Shown here one piece after another: positions 11,655-11,715 of a stretch of DNA of 11,715 bases. Location: contig CAZCSJ010000018.1 in assembly GCA_964501445.1 (NCBI GenBank), positions 1-11,715 on the forward strand, written 5' to 3'. The translations under genes were made by a program, and so were the position numbers. Origin of the DNA: CAZCSJ01 sp964501445. Its GTDB lineage: Bacteria > Patescibacteriota > Minisyncoccia > Sungbacterales > HO2-52-23. The notes under the pieces were generated by a model. The model was not told the origin of the DNA. It ran no database searches and saw only the letters and a program-made list of their open reading frames with translations. The number at the start of each line of letters is the position of its first letter. The stretch's first letter is position 1.

Positions 11655-11715
11655 GTCCCCATAGCTCAATGGATAGAGCGCAGCCCTCCGAAGGCTGAAA
11701 TCGGGGTTCGAATCC
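11655..11715 (+). tRNA. tRNA-Arg (anticodon CCG), 3' end outside window
   Basis: The acceptor strand GTCCCCA starts at 11655, followed by T8, A9 and a D arm with stem GCTC/GAGC around AATGGATA. The anticodon stem CAGCC/GGCTG encloses the loop CTCCGAA, so the anticodon is CCG, reading CGG (Arg). A short variable region leads to the T arm with GGTTCGAATCC, where the window ends. The last T-stem bases and the 3' acceptor strand are missing, so the acceptor pairing cannot be checked. Confidence 0.93.

Noticed and set aside
1..11715. CRISPR array, prophage or transposase gene
   Set aside because: No regularly spaced direct repeats, no phage structural genes and no transposase motif were seen on either strand.

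Overview
The window looks like a piece of a Candidatus Parcubacteria (Patescibacteria/CPR) chromosome. This rests on the mix of short, tightly packed genes: a Mur ligase without the usual N-terminal domain, a FemAB-like transferase, a stand-alone archease, a PHP phosphoesterase, a CDP-alcohol phosphatidyltransferase and a YkuK-type RNase H-like protein. Most starts also lack a Shine-Dalgarno sequence. The phylum is an inference from gene content and style. No rRNA or other strong taxonomic marker is present.

Left part (1-2486). The 3' end of holA (+) faces rpsT (-), with a 13-bp hairpin between them. rpsT lies directly downstream of uvrB (-). uvrB and ruvA (+) are divergent across only 27 bp, which carries overlapping -10-like boxes on both strands.

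Operon ruvA - femAB-like - murE-like - archease (2514-5837). The first three genes overlap by 1 and 4 nt. The Mur ligase carries two in-frame microsatellite-like insertions, an 8-bp unit and a plant-telomere-like AAACCCT heptamer. Between the ligase and the archease sits a 104-bp element (E1) whose 14-bp terminal inverted repeats supply the ligase stop codon and the archease start codon.

Middle (5838-9454). A short intergenic region with a TATAAT box and a hairpin leads into a PHP-domain gene, which overlaps the convergent CDP-alcohol phosphatidyltransferase gene tail to tail by 44 bp. Then come a DoxX-family membrane protein and a large membrane-anchored protein that joins a DUF192 domain to an alpha/beta hydrolase.

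Right part (9455-11715). A 346-bp gap holds a 164-bp long imperfect palindrome that begins at the hydrolase stop codon, a good sigma70-type promoter, and a second 104-bp element (E2). E2 has the same arms and the same 76-nt interior length as E1. It leads directly into an exonuclease-WYL fusion gene. A bidirectional terminator, a YkuK/DUF458 gene, another terminator, a small unknown gene with a textbook Shine-Dalgarno, and a truncated tRNA-Arg(CCG) complete the window.

The most unusual feature is the E1/E2 pair: identical 18-nt edges, constant length, diverged interiors that align best in opposite orientation, and a fixed position against the next start codon. They could be a miniature mobile family, an invertible switch or a structured 5' leader. 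Secondary points of interest are the exonuclease-WYL fusion, a PHP protein whose first metal-binding HxH is QxQ, and the DUF192-hydrolase fusion.
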